From: Thermoplasmatota archaeon
Lineage (GTDB): Archaea > Thermoplasmatota > Thermoplasmata > UBA10834
Direction of reading: 5' to 3'
Assembly (NCBI GenBank): GCA_018818785.1
Contig: JAHIRF010000002.1
Location: 261,874-325,873 of the forward strand
DNA: 64,000 nucleotides
Below, piece after piece: positions 33,562 to 42,594 of this stretch. Every line of letters starts with the position of its first letter. Position 1 is the stretch's first letter. The translations under genes were made by a program, and so were the position numbers. The notes below the pieces were generated by a model that was given only the letters and a program-made list of their open reading frames with translations, did not search any database and was not told the origin of the DNA.

Positions 33562-35501
33562 ATTATCTTGACGAAGGTCGAGTTGAAGGCGGAGTTCTGC
33601 CCGTACTTCTGCACGAAATCCGTTGTGACGAAGTTGACGTTCTTGCCGCCACACAATTTAGGCCACAGCACGGAATATGTCACCAGAACCCCGGGAAGGA
33701 CACTGTCAGAGGTCTCGCAGGTCACGGACCATTCGTCGAATTCGTTCTTGAGAGTGATCATAGACCCGCTCTCGATGTTCTCCTCGAGGGCATCCTTCTC
33801 GCTGATGTATACCACGGGTCTGATGTCTGGCCATCGGAGATGATACTGGGACCTTACGAGGAATTTGTGCACTGGTGAAAGCAGGATGAATGGCTGCGTT
33901 CTTCGCACCTCTGCATGAACGGGCAATCCGCCCAAACCCTCGGCTTCTGCGGCAGCGGAAAATAGCTCGATCTTCCGAGTAGGCGTGCTGTAAACCGACC
34001 TGTTCGGGACCTTCATCCTCAAGAAGCCTTTCTTCGTCAGGTCCTCGAACTTGCCTTCGACGGACTTGCTCTTCGATAACAGCATGCGTGCGACCTTCTC
34101 GTCCTCCTCGAAGAGTTCCTTGGTTTGCAGGTTCATGATCTTTGCGAGTGATCTGAAAACATCACTGTTGGACCTGGCTTCGCCTATCGGTTCGATCGCT
34201 TTCTCGTTTATCGAGAGGTAATTGTGGAGATACGAGGTGTGGATATCGAAATGTTCGAAGAAGCTGGTTGCAGGGAGCACGATATCTGCATGGTCCGCCG
34301 TATCGGTCATGAACAGATCGTGAACGACAGTGAATATGTCCTTCTTCATGAAGCCGTCCCGCAGCAGTCTCTGGTTGGGCAGCGTTGCCAGCGGATTGGA
34401 ATTGTATACGAACATCATCTTTATCTTGTTCGACTGGAGGGTACGACCGATGTCCACCATGTTATGCATCACACGCATCCGAGTACGGAGTGAGGCGCCC
34501 TCCAGATAATCCATGTCGAAATCGCCTAGGTCAGTCGAGTAATAGAATCCGCGGTTCTCACCTATCAAGGCGGGCAGTATGCTGATCGCACGGACCATCT
34601 CACCGCCATTCCTATGGCGCTGCATCCCGTATCCAATCATTATGCAGTTTGGTCGGAGGGATACGAAATCTCCGATGAAATCCTCGACCTCTCGAGTCTT
34701 AAGACCAGTCGTCTTGCAGATCTTGGTCATATCATACTTGCTGGCCGCGCCCACTAACCTGTCGAAACCAGTGGTGTTCTGATCCAGGAAGACTTCATTG
34801 CACAACCTGTTCTCGATCAGATGGTTTATGATACCAAGCGCGAGTGCCGCATCAGTGGTCGGTTTGATCTGCAGATGTGTCCCAAGTTCAGTCGTGGCTG
34901 ACTTCACGGGATCGATGATGTATATCTTCGTGCCGCACTTCTTGGCGCGCTTGAGCATCTCGAATGTATGAGCACTACTCCATGCAGGGTTCATTCCCCA
35001 CAGCACAATGAGTCTGCATTTCTCGATCTCATCAGGAAGCATTCCAAGTGTGGAACCATAGACGATCTCAAGAGCCTTCTCTCCTGCACGAGAGCAGATG
35101 GTATGCGACACCCTAGATGCCCCGATGACATTGAAGAATCTGGTCGGAAAATATCTCTGGACCAGGCCCATAGTTCCAGCGTAATCGAATTGGAGAATCG
35201 ATTCCGGGCCATGCCGGAGAGATATCTCCCGAATATTCTCAGCTATCTCTTTTAGAGCGTCGTTCCAAGTGATCTCCTCGAACTTACTCGCACCCTTCTC
35301 GCCGGTTCTTCTGAGAGGATACAGGATCCGCTGTCTCGAGTACACATATTGTGAGATATTCCGTCCTTTAGGGCACAATAGATCGCCGGTGAACGGATGC
35401 TTCTTATTGGGTTCTGTCGAGTGCAACTTCCCATTCCTGACTCTCGTTACGATTGCGCACGTGTCATAACAATCTCTGGGGCAAGTGTTGAAGATGAACA
35501 A
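33558..35501 (-). CDS. Molybdopterin (bis-MGD) oxidoreductase
   Basis: About 647-residue catalytic subunit of the DMSO-reductase superfamily. An N-terminal 4Fe-4S site is formed by CPRDCYDTC plus a downstream CPKGR motif. The bis-MGD domains follow (LIVLWGMNPAWSSAHTFE, MIGYGMQRHRNGG, MFVYNSNPLATLP), then the C-terminal DUF-like beta domain (SGSMITLKNEFDEW). HTICSRAG is the best candidate for the Mo-ligand region. No beta or gamma subunit, signal peptide or TAT motif is present, so it is cytoplasmic and orphan; substrate unknown. TTG 35501 is preferred because GGAGG lies 7 nt upstream and because the in-frame ATG at 35558 falls inside the TATA box. Confidence 0.87.
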   Translation of the reverse strand: MFIFNTCPRDCYDTCAIVTRVRNGKLHSTEPNKKHPFTGDLLCPKGRNISQYVYSRQRILYPLRRTGEKGASKFEEITWNDALKEIAENIREISLRHGPESILQFDYAGTMGLVQRYFPTRFFNVIGASRVSHTICSRAGEKALEIVYGSTLGMLPDEIEKCRLIVLWGMNPAWSSAHTFEMLKRAKKCGTKIYIIDPVKSATTELGTHLQIKPTTDAALALGIINHLIENRLCNEVFLDQNTTGFDRLVGAASKYDMTKICKTTGLKTREVEDFIGDFVSLRPNCIMIGYGMQRHRNGGEMVRAISILPALIGENRGFYYSTDLGDFDMDYLEGASLRTRMRVMHNMVDIGRTLQSNKIKMMFVYNSNPLATLPNQRLLRDGFMKKDIFTVVHDLFMTDTADHADIVLPATSFFEHFDIHTSYLHNYLSINEKAIEPIGEARSNSDVFRSLAKIMNLQTKELFEEDEKVARMLLSKSKSVEGKFEDLTKKGFLRMKVPNRSVYSTPTRKIELFSAAAEAEGLGGLPVHAEVRRTQPFILLSPVHKFLVRSQYHLRWPDIRPVVYISEKDALEENIESGSMITLKNEFDEWSVTCETSDSVLPGVLVTYSVLWPKLCGGKNVNFVTTDFVQKYGQNSAFNSTFVKII

Positions 35502-35556
35502 TGGGTGTCCTCCGAGGCACACTCTGAGCGACTCTGGCAGATAATAGGCTACGACC

Positions 35557-35564
35557 ATTTATAC
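35557..35564 (-). promoter_or_regulatory. TATA box for the molybdopterin oxidoreductase
   Basis: GTATAAAT on the minus strand. It overlaps the in-frame ATG at 35558, so translation must begin further downstream; TTG 35501 with GGAGG is the first well-placed start. Confidence 0.6.
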
Positions 35565-35635
35565 ATTGGCGGTTCATTCTCAGGATCATAAATGAGTTCT
35601 GGCAACAGGACTAAGACCAACCTTGATCCCTCGAC

Positions 35636-36049
35636 TTAAATCAAGAAGTGGATCTCATCAGGGATGCTTGAGATAAACCACAACACCGCGATGATTGAAT
35701 ACGCCAGCACACCCAAGATACTGAAGACCATGCAATTCCTGCCGACAATGTGGCTATCAGTATCGCTCCGTTCAAGATACAATCCTCCGAATACGATGCC
35801 GATTACAGGCATGATGAGAGATACCAGATATAGAAATCCGTGAGAAGTAAATGTCCATGGTTCAGGCTCTATCATGGGGGCATCCATAATATTGAAACTA
35901 TTCCCACAATAGGGACAGAAAGAAATGTCAGAAGCCACGGACCTACCGCAGGAACTGCATTGCCGATCATATTGCCGAACGGTCGGGCCATTAGTCACTA
36001 GACGGTCCAAATGAAATCCGCTTTCCGAACCGGCAGGCCCATTGTTCAA
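35636..36049 (-). CDS. Zinc-ribbon membrane protein
   Basis: 137 residues. A zinc ribbon (CSSCGRSVASDISFCPYCG, about 31-49) is followed by two hydrophobic helices (about 72-92 and 106-126). Such zinc-ribbon plus two-helix proteins are common in Thermoplasmata and other archaea and have no assigned function. A minus-strand TATA-like TTTCTATATC lies about 20-27 nt upstream of the ATG, giving a near-leaderless transcript. Confidence 0.72.
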   Translation of the reverse strand: MNNGPAGSESGFHLDRLVTNGPTVRQYDRQCSSCGRSVASDISFCPYCGNSFNIMDAPMIEPEPWTFTSHGFLYLVSLIMPVIGIVFGGLYLERSDTDSHIVGRNCMVFSILGVLAYSIIAVLWFISSIPDEIHFLI

Positions 36050-36224
36050 TCGAGAACCACCGAATCGATATAGAAACTGGGGATAGTAATATCTGTCGAC
36101 CAGGTCAACCGTGAGGATGAAGACTACCGTTTATCCATCCATCAGTTGCGAGGCAGAGCTTCGTGTTTGAACTCTCGGATATTGTGACGGACCCTTATTG
36201 CCGCACCAACATCCATGACCAAGC

Positions 36225-36731
36225 TCACCTCACGAGGTCCCCTATCACCCTATATTCCCCCCAATAAAGGAGAGCGTCCTTCGAATCGTATTGGGTATCC
36301 TTCCTCGCAGCGACCACTTCACCGATGAAAAGAGCATGGTCGCCAACCTCCACTTCATTCACCTTGATGCACTCGATGTTGACGGGGCATTCTGCGATCA
36401 GAGGTGACAATATCTTCTCCGCCTTCTCACGGGTGAGACCAGCCGCATCGAACTTATCCACTTTCCGTCCGGATTTGGAGCCACATATCTCGACCGCCTT
36501 CAGAAGCCCCTTTGTAGGTATGTTGATTGCAAAATCGTCTGAGGCCCTGAGCAGGCCATAGCTGTGTCGCTTGGGTCCGATGCCGATTGCCACAAGAGGT
36601 GGTTCGAATGAGAAGATGTGGCACATTGCCAATGTGATTATATTGTCCTTCGGTCCGCTCATGCTGCACAGCACAACTGGAAAACCGGAGAAGGAATCTT
36701 GTGCCTTCCCAGGCGCTACTGGATCCTTCAT
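36225..36731 (-). CDS. Flavoredoxin-like FMN-binding protein (flavin reductase family)
   Basis: 168-residue split-barrel FMN-binding protein. Residues 10-60 (SGFPVVLCSMSGPKDNIITL, EPPLVAIGI, KRHSYGLLRASDDFAIN) match the flavin reductase/flavoredoxin family, which binds FMN and transfers electrons or reduces flavin. The conserved ALFIGEVVAA strand lies near the C-terminus. No obvious redox partner is adjacent. A 175-nt gap before it (36050-36224) holds nothing recognisable. Confidence 0.85.
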   Translation of the reverse strand: MKDPVAPGKAQDSFSGFPVVLCSMSGPKDNIITLAMCHIFSFEPPLVAIGIGPKRHSYGLLRASDDFAINIPTKGLLKAVEICGSKSGRKVDKFDAAGLTREKAEKILSPLIAECPVNIECIKVNEVEVGDHALFIGEVVAARKDTQYDSKDALLYWGEYRVIGDLVR

Positions 36732-36798
36732 GCGTCAACCCCCGAGATCATGGTTAGAGAGGCCCTATGAGCGCAGATGCCAAGTGGCGAACGCAGGT

Positions 36799-37182
36799 CT
36801 ACTCGCCAAGTAGCTTCCTGTAATCATCGGCGGACATGAGATCACTGAGGTCGTCCTGGTTCCTGAGCTCTACGGCCGCGATCCATCCCTCGCCGTACGG
36901 GTCCTTGTTCAACAGCTCAGGAGAATCGACGAGCTTATCGTTCTTCTCATTGACCGTGCCGCTGACGGGTGAGAAGACCTCTGAGACCGTCTTCACTGAT
37001 TCGACGTTTCCCAACACATCCCCCTTGCTGACATCTTTGCCAGTGCTCGGGAGCTCAACGAATACTATCTCCGTTAGCTCGGCCTGTGCGTGATCAGTGA
37101 TACCTATGCGCGCGAGGTTGCCCTCAATCTTCACCCATTCGTGGTTCTTTGTATATTTGAGATCGGGTTGAACAACTGACAT
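36799..37182 (-). CDS. gcvH: Glycine cleavage system H protein, stand-alone
   Basis: 127-residue lipoyl carrier. LKYTKNHEWVKIEGNLARIG and GDVLGNVESVKTVSEVFSPV include the lipoylated Lys in the ESVK context; the C-terminal GEGWIAAVELRNQDDL is usual. The frame is open to 37377, but homology and a minus-strand TATA (AATTATAAATG, about 37226-37236) put the start at 37182. No gcvT, gcvP, lipoate ligase or Hdr-like sulfur oxidation genes are nearby, so its partners are elsewhere or it serves another lipoate-dependent process. Confidence 0.9.
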   Translation of the reverse strand: MSVVQPDLKYTKNHEWVKIEGNLARIGITDHAQAELTEIVFVELPSTGKDVSKGDVLGNVESVKTVSEVFSPVSGTVNEKNDKLVDSPELLNKDPYGEGWIAAVELRNQDDLSDLMSADDYRKLLGE

Positions 37183-37244
37183 AACTGGCCTCCCGAACCT
37201 TGCCGCGGAGATTAGCTTATCCGCATTTATAATTTCCCAAGGGA

Positions 37245-37724
37245 TTACAAATCCATCTCGAGGAAGAAAAGAGTCACCCCAATCCCTATCACGATCAGGA
37301 TGGCATTCACAACGACATCGTCGAACCTTACAACGCCCTTGTACCTCCTCCGGGATAACGGGTAGAATAGCTTGCATCCTTGGAAGGTCAACGAATCCTC
37401 AAGCGTATGGACGAACGAAGCCATGAAGACGACGACAGTGGATGGGAGGAGAGGGATCGTATCCAACCAGGACATTTGAGACGTCCCCGACACGGTAGCC
37501 AGGAGGACCGCCCACGCCAATGCGAGGAGCACCGATGCTAGGAGGCTGTGAGATGCAGCAGACCGGTGTACGCGTCTGCTGAGACCAGAGAATATGAGAT
37601 CGAAATCAGGGAATATGCCGAAGAAACCACCCAGCACGATCAATGAAATGGGTTCACTACCCGACAGAGATGCAGTAGCGGACCCTACGGCGATTCCTGA
37701 GATGAGATGCGTGAACCGTTTCAT
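37245..37724 (-). CDS. YdjM/DUF457-type membrane-bound metal-dependent hydrolase
   Basis: 159-residue integral membrane protein with three to four hydrophobic helices. The family's metal-ligand motifs are visible as HLISGIAVG near the N-terminus, FGIFPDFDLIFS, RSAASHSLLASVL and SFVHTLEDSLT, giving the His/Asp set proposed to bind metal. Function in archaea is unknown. Its end is 63 nt upstream of gcvH. Confidence 0.78.
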   Translation of the reverse strand: MKRFTHLISGIAVGSATASLSGSEPISLIVLGGFFGIFPDFDLIFSGLSRRVHRSAASHSLLASVLLALAWAVLLATVSGTSQMSWLDTIPLLPSTVVVFMASFVHTLEDSLTFQGCKLFYPLSRRRYKGVVRFDDVVVNAILIVIGIGVTLFFLEMDL

Positions 37725-37898
37725 GGTATTCTACCTGTCAGGGACAACTCAGCCACGAACACTCAGGGAGATATTAGCTCTGTGGACAAGATAGTCGAAA
37801 GTAGGCAATGAGATATCAGTCGACATGCATGACAGCAACTGTTATCTATCGTCAACATGATTGGAGCCATAGGTGAGGTTTTGATATCGAAAGAATCA

Positions 37899-39002
37899 AT
37901 GAAGTTCCTCGAAGAACTGACCAACTGTTTTGGCCCATCTGGCTTCGAGAAGGAGCCTGCTAGAATAGTCAAGGGATACGTGTCGAAGTATTGCGATAGC
38001 ATCACAACGGACAAACTAGGTTCGCTGCTATTCACTAAGAAAGGATCGGCCGAGAAACCAGTCGTGCTTCTCCCAGGCCATGTCGACGAAGTTGGGTTCA
38101 TGGTATCCTCCATAAACAAAGCAGGATTCCTCACATTCAACCCACTAGGAGGGTGGTTCGATCAGGTCCTGCTCGGTCAGAGGGTGAAGGTCAAGACCGC
38201 CAAGGGTATCATTCCGGGCATCATCGCAGCGAAACCGCCACACCTTCTTTCGGCGGAGGAGCGCGGCAAGGTTGTGACCAAGGACAAGATGTTCATCGAT
38301 ATTGGAGCGTCCAACGAAGACGAAGCCAAGGAGATGGGCGTTAGGCTGGGCAACCCGGTAATGCCAGACTCGTGCTTCTCGACCATCGAGAAGAAGATAT
38401 ACAGGGATGGCAAGAAGAAGGGCAGCGATACCATCGCAATCGGAAAGGCGTTCGACGACAGGATAGGCACATTCATCGCCGCCGAAGTGGTTCGAACCTT
38501 GTCTGTGCAGAAGATCAAGCATCCCAACACGGTCGTTGGAGCGGCCACCACTCAGGAGGAGGTCGGACTCAGAGGTGCGAGGACTACCGCTCATGTCGTG
38601 AATCCCGATGTATGCCTCACGCTCGAGGTGGATATTGCAGGGGACGTTCCTGGCATCGAAATGAGCGAGGCACCGACGAAAATGGGGCTCGGACCGTCGA
38701 TAACGACCTATGACTCGTCTATGATACCTAACCAGGAACTGCTCGAGTTCGTGCTCTCGACCGCGGACAGGTCCAAGATACCATATCAGTTGTCCCAGAT
38801 AGCAAGAGGAGGCACCGATGCGGGCATTATCCACATCTCCAACGCGGGTTGTCCGAGCTTGGTGATCGGAGTCCCGACGAGGCACATACACGCGCATGCT
38901 GGCCTGTTGAGTCTCTCGGATACGGAGAACGCCATCAAGCTGCTAGTGGAAGTCATCAAGAAGATGGACAGGAAGAAGGTTGACAGCTTCACCGAGATTT
39001 GA
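37899..39002 (+). CDS. M42 family metallo-aminopeptidase
   Basis: Predicted 367-residue cytosolic aminopeptidase, probably a dodecameric TET-type shell. Metal and catalytic motifs are LLPGHVDEVGFMV (His, Asp), KAFDDRIGTFIA, AATTQEEVGLRGA (catalytic Glu pair), LEVDIAGDVPG and the final IPTRHIHAHAG-like segment with His. The frame is open from 37857 and a TTG at 37881 has GGTGAGG upstream; ATG 37899 gives the best fit to homologues (MKFLEELTNCFGPSGFE). The next gene follows after 13 nt. Confidence 0.9.
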   Translation: MKFLEELTNCFGPSGFEKEPARIVKGYVSKYCDSITTDKLGSLLFTKKGSAEKPVVLLPGHVDEVGFMVSSINKAGFLTFNPLGGWFDQVLLGQRVKVKTAKGIIPGIIAAKPPHLLSAEERGKVVTKDKMFIDIGASNEDEAKEMGVRLGNPVMPDSCFSTIEKKIYRDGKKKGSDTIAIGKAFDDRIGTFIAAEVVRTLSVQKIKHPNTVVGAATTQEEVGLRGARTTAHVVNPDVCLTLEVDIAGDVPGIEMSEAPTKMGLGPSITTYDSSMIPNQELLEFVLSTADRSKIPYQLSQIARGGTDAGIIHISNAGCPSLVIGVPTRHIHAHAGLLSLSDTENAIKLLVEVIKKMDRKKVDSFTEI

Positions 39003-39015
39003 ACAGAGGCTGGAA

Positions 39016-39609
39016 ATGGAAGACCTATTCGATCCGATACTCGTCAAGAATCTGCGAGACGCCAAAGCTGCGCTCGCCAGGCATGGAATCGTAATCCTCA
39101 GGACTATCCAGAGCGAGCTGGAGCCTGCGATATTAGTCAAGGTCAGAGACTCGATGGCATCCTCACAGGAAAGATTGAGCAGAATGAGCGATGAGGACCT
39201 CGACGAGTTCATGGGTGAGGTCAGGAAGGTTGCGACTAAGGCAGCGACCGAACTTGCGGCCCTGCACACTCACCTACTGACAAAGTTGGGGAGTGAATAT
39301 GTCGTCGACCTCGTCAAAGAACTTGATGGGATCAACCAGCTATTCCGTTGGGAGAGGATCGCGAAGGTCACTGACCCAGTGAGTGTACTTCTGGTCTCAA
39401 AAGGGTTCGACCGGATCGAACTCGATGGTCCGCAGGAGGTGTCCGATGCCTTCGCCGTCGAACTCACCGAGAAATGGCCTCGTTCCTTCGACAGATTCAA
39501 GGTGCTGGCCGATGAGACTGCAAGTAAAATCAAGGACATGGGCGTAAAGCCAGCGACGAAGGAACCTACCCCTGCAAAGACCAGGAAGAAGAGCAAGAAG
39601 AAACGGTGA
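39016..39609 (+). CDS. Unknown protein with Lys-rich tail
   Basis: 197-residue, mostly helical soluble protein, not recognised. Residues 1-165 hold several amphipathic helices (for example KNLRDAKAALARHGIVIL and DEFMGEVRKVATKAATELAAL). The last 25 residues are a Pro/Lys-rich tail ending KKSKKKR, which may bind nucleic acid. It lies between an M42 peptidase gene and a Dcd-like gene, with GTGA-type overlap potential with the latter. ATG 39016 is preferred to the upstream in-frame ATG (38980) that overlaps the M42 gene. Confidence 0.65.
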   Translation: MEDLFDPILVKNLRDAKAALARHGIVILRTIQSELEPAILVKVRDSMASSQERLSRMSDEDLDEFMGEVRKVATKAATELAALHTHLLTKLGSEYVVDLVKELDGINQLFRWERIAKVTDPVSVLLVSKGFDRIELDGPQEVSDAFAVELTEKWPRSFDRFKVLADETASKIKDMGVKPATKEPTPAKTRKKSKKKR

Positions 39610-39614
39610 TCGCC

Positions 39615-40124
39615 TTGGCAGTCCTGTCAGATACCGATATACTCTCTAGGTTAGGCGATGGGTCCCTGAAAATCGGAGCCTATGCTGAGAAGAACCTCAC
39701 CCCTAACGGATATGATGTGACGATAGAAGAGATTTGGATTCCGTCAACGGACATCAGGATCAGAGAAGGAGTAGCAGCCGTGCCCGCGAAATCGTGGTTC
39801 ATCATAGGCACCCGAGAATATCTCGAATTGCCCCCGGACCTGATAGGACAGATATGGATCCGGACCACCTGGGTGCGCAGAGGCATATTGTCCTCTTTTG
39901 GCAGAATAGACGCAGAGTTCAATGGAAACCTTACCTTTTCTGCTCTAAATGCATCGAATAGCCCTGTCGATGTACCGATAGGCGAACGGTTCGCCCAAGT
40001 CATCTTCGAAGAACTCAAATCCCCGCCTTTGAAGACCTACGGAGAGAGGTCGGGCAACTATCAGGGCCAGAAAGGCATCACGCTCAAACCCTGCAATCAG
40101 AAGAACTTGAGGTCGAAGCCATAG
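39615..40124 (+). CDS. dCTP deaminase/dUTPase-fold protein lacking the deaminase Glu
   Basis: 169-residue protein of the Dcd/dUTPase superfamily: AVLSDTDILSRL at the N-terminus, LELPPDLIGQIWIRTTWVRRG, then GRIDAEFNGNLTFSALN and PIGERFAQVIFEEL. In dCTP deaminases the strand after the conserved Gly carries a catalytic Glu (L-x-L-E); here it is Ser109 (codon 39939-39941). Asp in RID is kept. The protein may be a dUTPase, a deaminase with changed chemistry, or a non-catalytic binder. TTG 39615 follows GGTGATC (39605-39611) and gives the usual N-terminus; GTG 39606 is an alternative. Its 3' end overlaps trm5 by 28 nt antisense. Confidence 0.75.
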   Translation: MAVLSDTDILSRLGDGSLKIGAYAEKNLTPNGYDVTIEEIWIPSTDIRIREGVAAVPAKSWFIIGTREYLELPPDLIGQIWIRTTWVRRGILSSFGRIDAEFNGNLTFSALNASNSPVDVPIGERFAQVIFEELKSPPLKTYGERSGNYQGQKGITLKPCNQKNLRSKP

Positions 40125-41107
40125 AAACCCATCGTCGGGGAGTAGCTCTTCACTTTCCGTCGGGAGAGCTCTGTCATGACCCTGCCCTTGCTGACAGCCA
40201 TATCGGCGAGCGCATGGAAACGGTTCTCCAGTTCATCGTCTTCCATTATCTCGTAGAAATGAATCACACCACCGGGCTTGAGGGCGTCCAGTGCGTCCAG
40301 CAGGAATTCTCTGGCGCTGTGAGGGAGGTTCATGATGATCCTATCGGCCTTCTCGAGATCCTTGATGACCTTCCTGGCATCACCAAGGACCGGGTTGACA
40401 TTGCTTACCTTGTTGAGAGCGATATTCTCTTTCAGGTATTGGATCGCATCGGGGTTCGTGTCAATGGCGTGAACGACCTTTGGCAGCCTTGTCTTTGCAA
40501 TCATGATGGAAAAGGGACCGATCCCCGCAAACATATCTATGATGACCTCGCCTGGCAGGACCTGCTTCGCGACCGCGTCACGCTCGGTCGCGAGACGTGG
40601 CGAGAAGAAGACCTTGACCACATCCAGCTTGAATGTGAGTCCATATTCCTTGTGAGTGATCTCAGTGGATCCATCGCCCGCGACGACTCTGACCTGGCGC
40701 GTGCGATATTCTTCCTTGACGCCTTCATCCACGCATACGGTCTTGACAGACTTCTGCACCGCCATGATGGCGTTCCCGATGTGCTTCGCGTGTGGAAGGA
40801 CCTCATCGGACATCTTGACAATGGCCACTGAACCCAGGACGTCGTATGATGACGGCAGAAATGGCCTCAGCGAATCGGGCACGTCGACCAATTGCCTGTA
40901 ATCATTGATCTGTGCATCGACTTCAGTGAACTCGCGGGTCTCGATGGGATAGCCCAGATCGACCCTCTGATTCACAGGCAGAAAGACTGACTTCGAATCA
41001 GAAACCACCTGGAGATTCGTTCTAAGCATGCCCTTCTCCAGCAATCTGCGCCTGACAGGTTCAGTCTTCTTCTTCGGAACGACTAGGCAGATAGATTCCA
41101 TATCCAT
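40097..41107 (-). CDS. trm5: tRNA (guanine37-N1)-methyltransferase Trm5
   Basis: 336-residue SAM-dependent enzyme forming m1G37 on tRNA, needed for frame maintenance and, in archaea, for wyosine precursors. The class I Rossmann motif is VIIDMFAGIGPFSIMIAK (about 187-204), followed by AIDTNPDAIQYLKENI and the catalytic-loop IIMNLPHSAREFL (N-L-P-H in place of N-P-P-x). The N-terminal D1 and D2 parts are present, so it is full length. It is convergent with the Dcd-like gene and shares 28 nt of 3' sequence. Confidence 0.9.
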   Translation of the reverse strand: MDMESICLVVPKKKTEPVRRRLLEKGMLRTNLQVVSDSKSVFLPVNQRVDLGYPIETREFTEVDAQINDYRQLVDVPDSLRPFLPSSYDVLGSVAIVKMSDEVLPHAKHIGNAIMAVQKSVKTVCVDEGVKEEYRTRQVRVVAGDGSTEITHKEYGLTFKLDVVKVFFSPRLATERDAVAKQVLPGEVIIDMFAGIGPFSIMIAKTRLPKVVHAIDTNPDAIQYLKENIALNKVSNVNPVLGDARKVIKDLEKADRIIMNLPHSAREFLLDALDALKPGGVIHFYEIMEDDELENRFHALADMAVSKGRVMTELSRRKVKSYSPTMGFYGFDLKFF

Positions 41108-41196
41108 ACACGCATCGGTCTACTCGATAGATAAACCAATCCAATCGTATGATTGGCAAAGGTCTCCGGAGGGGTGGCGGTCCACCTCCTATGAGA

Positions 41197-42594
41197 TCAT
41201 GCCCAAGGACCACCACGGACCCCGATTCCCAAGCTTTTCATCTTCTTCCTGTACTCTTTCAATACTGCGATATAGTCCTTGCTTGGTCTCCGCCTGTCGG
41301 CATCCCATGCCTCGAAGAGCATCTTCCCCAATGGGGGGGCCTGAAGCTTGTCCTCATAGCCCTTGACCAATCTTGTGACCAATTCGTTCGCATCGGCCAG
41401 GCTCATACCAGCGACAGCGTGCCCCACCTCTGCCGATATCCTTGGCTCGACCGGAGTGGTTCTGTCCTCCTCTTTGTTGGATGCCACACCCAGCGATTCG
41501 ATATGCAGTCCAGAGGTCACTGCAGCAGTCACCGACGCAGAGGTCTCCAGCAGACACATCAGCGTCGATGGGCCGGCAGAGGTGTAGTTCAGATTGACGG
41601 AGAGAAGATGCGTGTTCCTGCTGATTGCCTGACCAGACAGGCTGATAAGCCAGAGGAGCTCCCTACAGCTGCTAGATACGTATCTGAGATGCAGCGGGAA
41701 GGGCAGGAACCAGCTAGCCTGATAGGTCAGTATCCCCATCATGTGATGTGCGATGTTCGATATGGCTGTGCCTTCAGGTCCGCCGGCATAGCCACCCATC
41801 ATTGGGCCAAAGCACATTCCGATGGGACCGCCGAGCCCAAGAGCCACGGTGGCCTTGTTCAACCTCGCGAAATCGACCTTCATCGGATCCATGCAGCATA
41901 TCATGTAGCCATCAGATTGACGCAAACCATACTTCGGATGCATCGCACCAGCAAGTGCGATGTCAGACTCGGCAGTGGAGAGCGCGTTCATCACGGGCAT
42001 GCCCTGACGACCGACACGGTTGCACGCTTCCCTGAACAGAACCGCGTTCCTCTGGGCACCAAGGACTTCGAGAGGCGATGCGGGCCTGATCCTCATCCCC
42101 CCGACTCTTGTGAGCGCGGGGGTGGTTATCGCGTTCGCCTCGGGTATCTCGGCGTATCCCTCCACAAGGGCAAGGAACGATTGCTCGCTCGAACAGGCGC
42201 CTCCACCAGCACCCAGCAAACACCAGGGAGGGTTCTTATCTCCCACGCTCCTCGGTCGGAGCTTTCTCCGGTCCTTTCCCTCGCCAAACTCTATTTCGGA
42301 CGGTGCGAACCTGAGAGCCTCTTTGACTTCGCTCTCGGTATAGGATATGACCCGGTTCGTATTGGTGCAGTATGCCCCAACCTCGACGACGAGGTCGAAT
42401 GCAGCCTGGAATGCATCGTCTGCAAGCGTAGGGTCGTCGGGTATCGGAGTATTCCTATCGAAGTGGATGTCGTATTCCTTGACCTTCTCGTTCACCTTAG
42501 CTGCGAAGGATCTCAGCTGGTAGTCAGTCTCGCTCATCGGTTTACCCTCTAGCGCCTTCTGCATCACGTCTAGTATCTGGACCACCTGAATCAC
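41197..42594 (-). CDS. MtmB-family methyltransferase without pyrrolysine
   Basis: 465-residue homologue of monomethylamine:corrinoid methyltransferase MtmB, co-linear over its length (AYCTNTNRVISYTESEV, RSVGDKNPP, GGYAGGPEGT, SAGPSTLMCLLETSASV, EYRKKMKSLG). In MtmB, residue 202 is pyrrolysine encoded by in-frame TAG, in the GRPGMGV-Pyl context. Here the matching GRQGMPV is followed by Met202, an ATG codon at 41991-41989 (minus strand). No in-frame TAG interrupts the gene. The substrate is thus probably not monomethylamine by the Pyl mechanism. The GTG start overlaps the corrinoid gene stop (GTGA); GTG 42585, 5 nt after GGAGGTGA, is an alternative. Confidence 0.85.
   Translation of the reverse strand: MIQVVQILDVMQKALEGKPMSETDYQLRSFAAKVNEKVKEYDIHFDRNTPIPDDPTLADDAFQAAFDLVVEVGAYCTNTNRVISYTESEVKEALRFAPSEIEFGEGKDRRKLRPRSVGDKNPPWCLLGAGGGACSSEQSFLALVEGYAEIPEANAITTPALTRVGGMRIRPASPLEVLGAQRNAVLFREACNRVGRQGMPVMNALSTAESDIALAGAMHPKYGLRQSDGYMICCMDPMKVDFARLNKATVALGLGGPIGMCFGPMMGGYAGGPEGTAISNIAHHMMGILTYQASWFLPFPLHLRYVSSSCRELLWLISLSGQAISRNTHLLSVNLNYTSAGPSTLMCLLETSASVTAAVTSGLHIESLGVASNKEEDRTTPVEPRISAEVGHAVAGMSLADANELVTRLVKGYEDKLQAPPLGKMLFEAWDADRRRPSKDYIAVLKEYRKKMKSLGIGVRGGPWA

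Noticed and set aside
41149-42552. 467-codon plus-strand ORF opposite the MtmB-like gene
   Set aside because: It is a codon-bias shadow of the minus-strand methyltransferase, which has clear homology along its whole length. The antisense translation is rich in Arg, Cys, His and Pro with no domain.
41197-42594. Pyrrolysine codon (in-frame TAG) in the MtmB homologue
   Set aside because: The frame has no TAG, and the aligned position is ATG. TAG also ends many genes in the window.
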